In this document: positions 12,635 through 12,704 of the stretch, in pieces | Layout: each line of letters begins with the position of its first letter | Numbering within the stretch: the stretch's first letter is position 1 | From: an uncultured bacterium | Lineage (GTDB): Bacteria; Patescibacteriota; Microgenomatia; UBA1400; PJMF01 | Direction: 5' to 3' | Assembly: GCA_903959355.1 (NCBI GenBank) | Contig: CAJBWJ010000012.1 | Location: forward strand, 1-12,704 | DNA length: 12,704 nucleotides | Position numbers and translations under genes: made by a program | The notes under the pieces: generated by a model | The model's database searches: none | Seen by the model: the letters and a program-made list of their open reading frames with translations, nothing else | Told to the model about the DNA's origin: nothing

Positions 12635-12704
12635 TTAAATTTTAATTAAATAAGGCAAAAAAATGATGAGACCAACTATTAAAGAAGCGATAGCTGCTAC
12701 TAAA
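12635..12704 (-). CDS. Possible C-terminus of a membrane protein cut by the right window edge
   Basis: On the minus strand a frame open from the window edge to a TAA at 12637-12635 encodes 22 very hydrophobic residues (LVAAIASLIVGLIIFLPYLI then KI). This looks like a final transmembrane helix, 15 bases upstream of the PAP2 gene as in an operon. It competes with a plus-strand start: ATG at 12663 preceded at seven bases by AAGG (12652-12655), open to the edge for 14 codons (MMRPTIKEAIAATK). T-rich antisense of a Lys-rich gene often looks hydrophobic by accident, so the choice is open. Confidence 0.33.
   Translation of the reverse strand, partial: LVAAIASLIVGLIIFLPYLIKI

Overview
This AT-rich, gene-dense window looks bacterial. 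It has TATAAT-type -10 boxes, occasional Shine-Dalgarno sequences and TAA/TAG/TGA stops; TGA clearly ends two genes, so UGA is not reassigned. Single-gene transcription units, tiny intergenic gaps, a Thr/Pro-repeat surface protein, a two-subunit 2-oxoacid oxidoreductase and a HemW-like protein together suggest a small-genome anaerobe or fermenter, possibly of the Candidate Phyla Radiation (Patescibacteria). That placement is inference; no rRNA or ribosomal protein gene is present to test it.

Layout from left to right: a 5'-truncated window view of a HemW-type radical SAM gene (-); a membrane-anchored, Cys-rich, Thr/Pro-repeat surface protein ending in an LPASG sorting-like signal (+); a sugar-1-phosphate nucleotidyltransferase/left-handed beta-helix protein and a histidine phosphatase (both -); pyruvate kinase and a small Lys-rich membrane protein (both +); a Desulfovibrio-type flavodoxin (-) divergent from a two-gene 2-oxoacid:acceptor oxidoreductase operon (korA-korB-like, +); a membrane-anchored cyclophilin, a SAM methyltransferase and a HAD hydrolase (all -); an unrecognised protein with traces of an HD-GYP domain (+); a PAP2 lipid phosphatase (-); and a possible gene fragment at the right edge. 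No stretch over 300 bases lacks a gene. I see no tRNA, rRNA, CRISPR array, insertion sequence or convincing GC-rich terminator.

The metabolic core is pyruvate kinase, the oxidoreductase and flavodoxin. Together they could take phosphoenolpyruvate to pyruvate, then oxidise pyruvate (or another 2-oxoacid) to the acyl-CoA and pass the electrons to flavodoxin. The flavodoxin and oxidoreductase promoters are back to back, with identical TACAAT -10 boxes and overlapping -35 elements. A second group (nucleotidyltransferase, PAP2 phosphatase, surface protein, anchored cyclophilin) fits envelope construction.

The most striking non-coding pattern is that nearly every first gene of a unit has a -10 hexamer only 6-12 bases before its start codon. 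The transcripts would then begin at or within a few bases of the ATG (leaderless). The most striking protein-level oddity is a lysine in the potassium-binding site of pyruvate kinase. I do not see a clearly new defence or mobile system.
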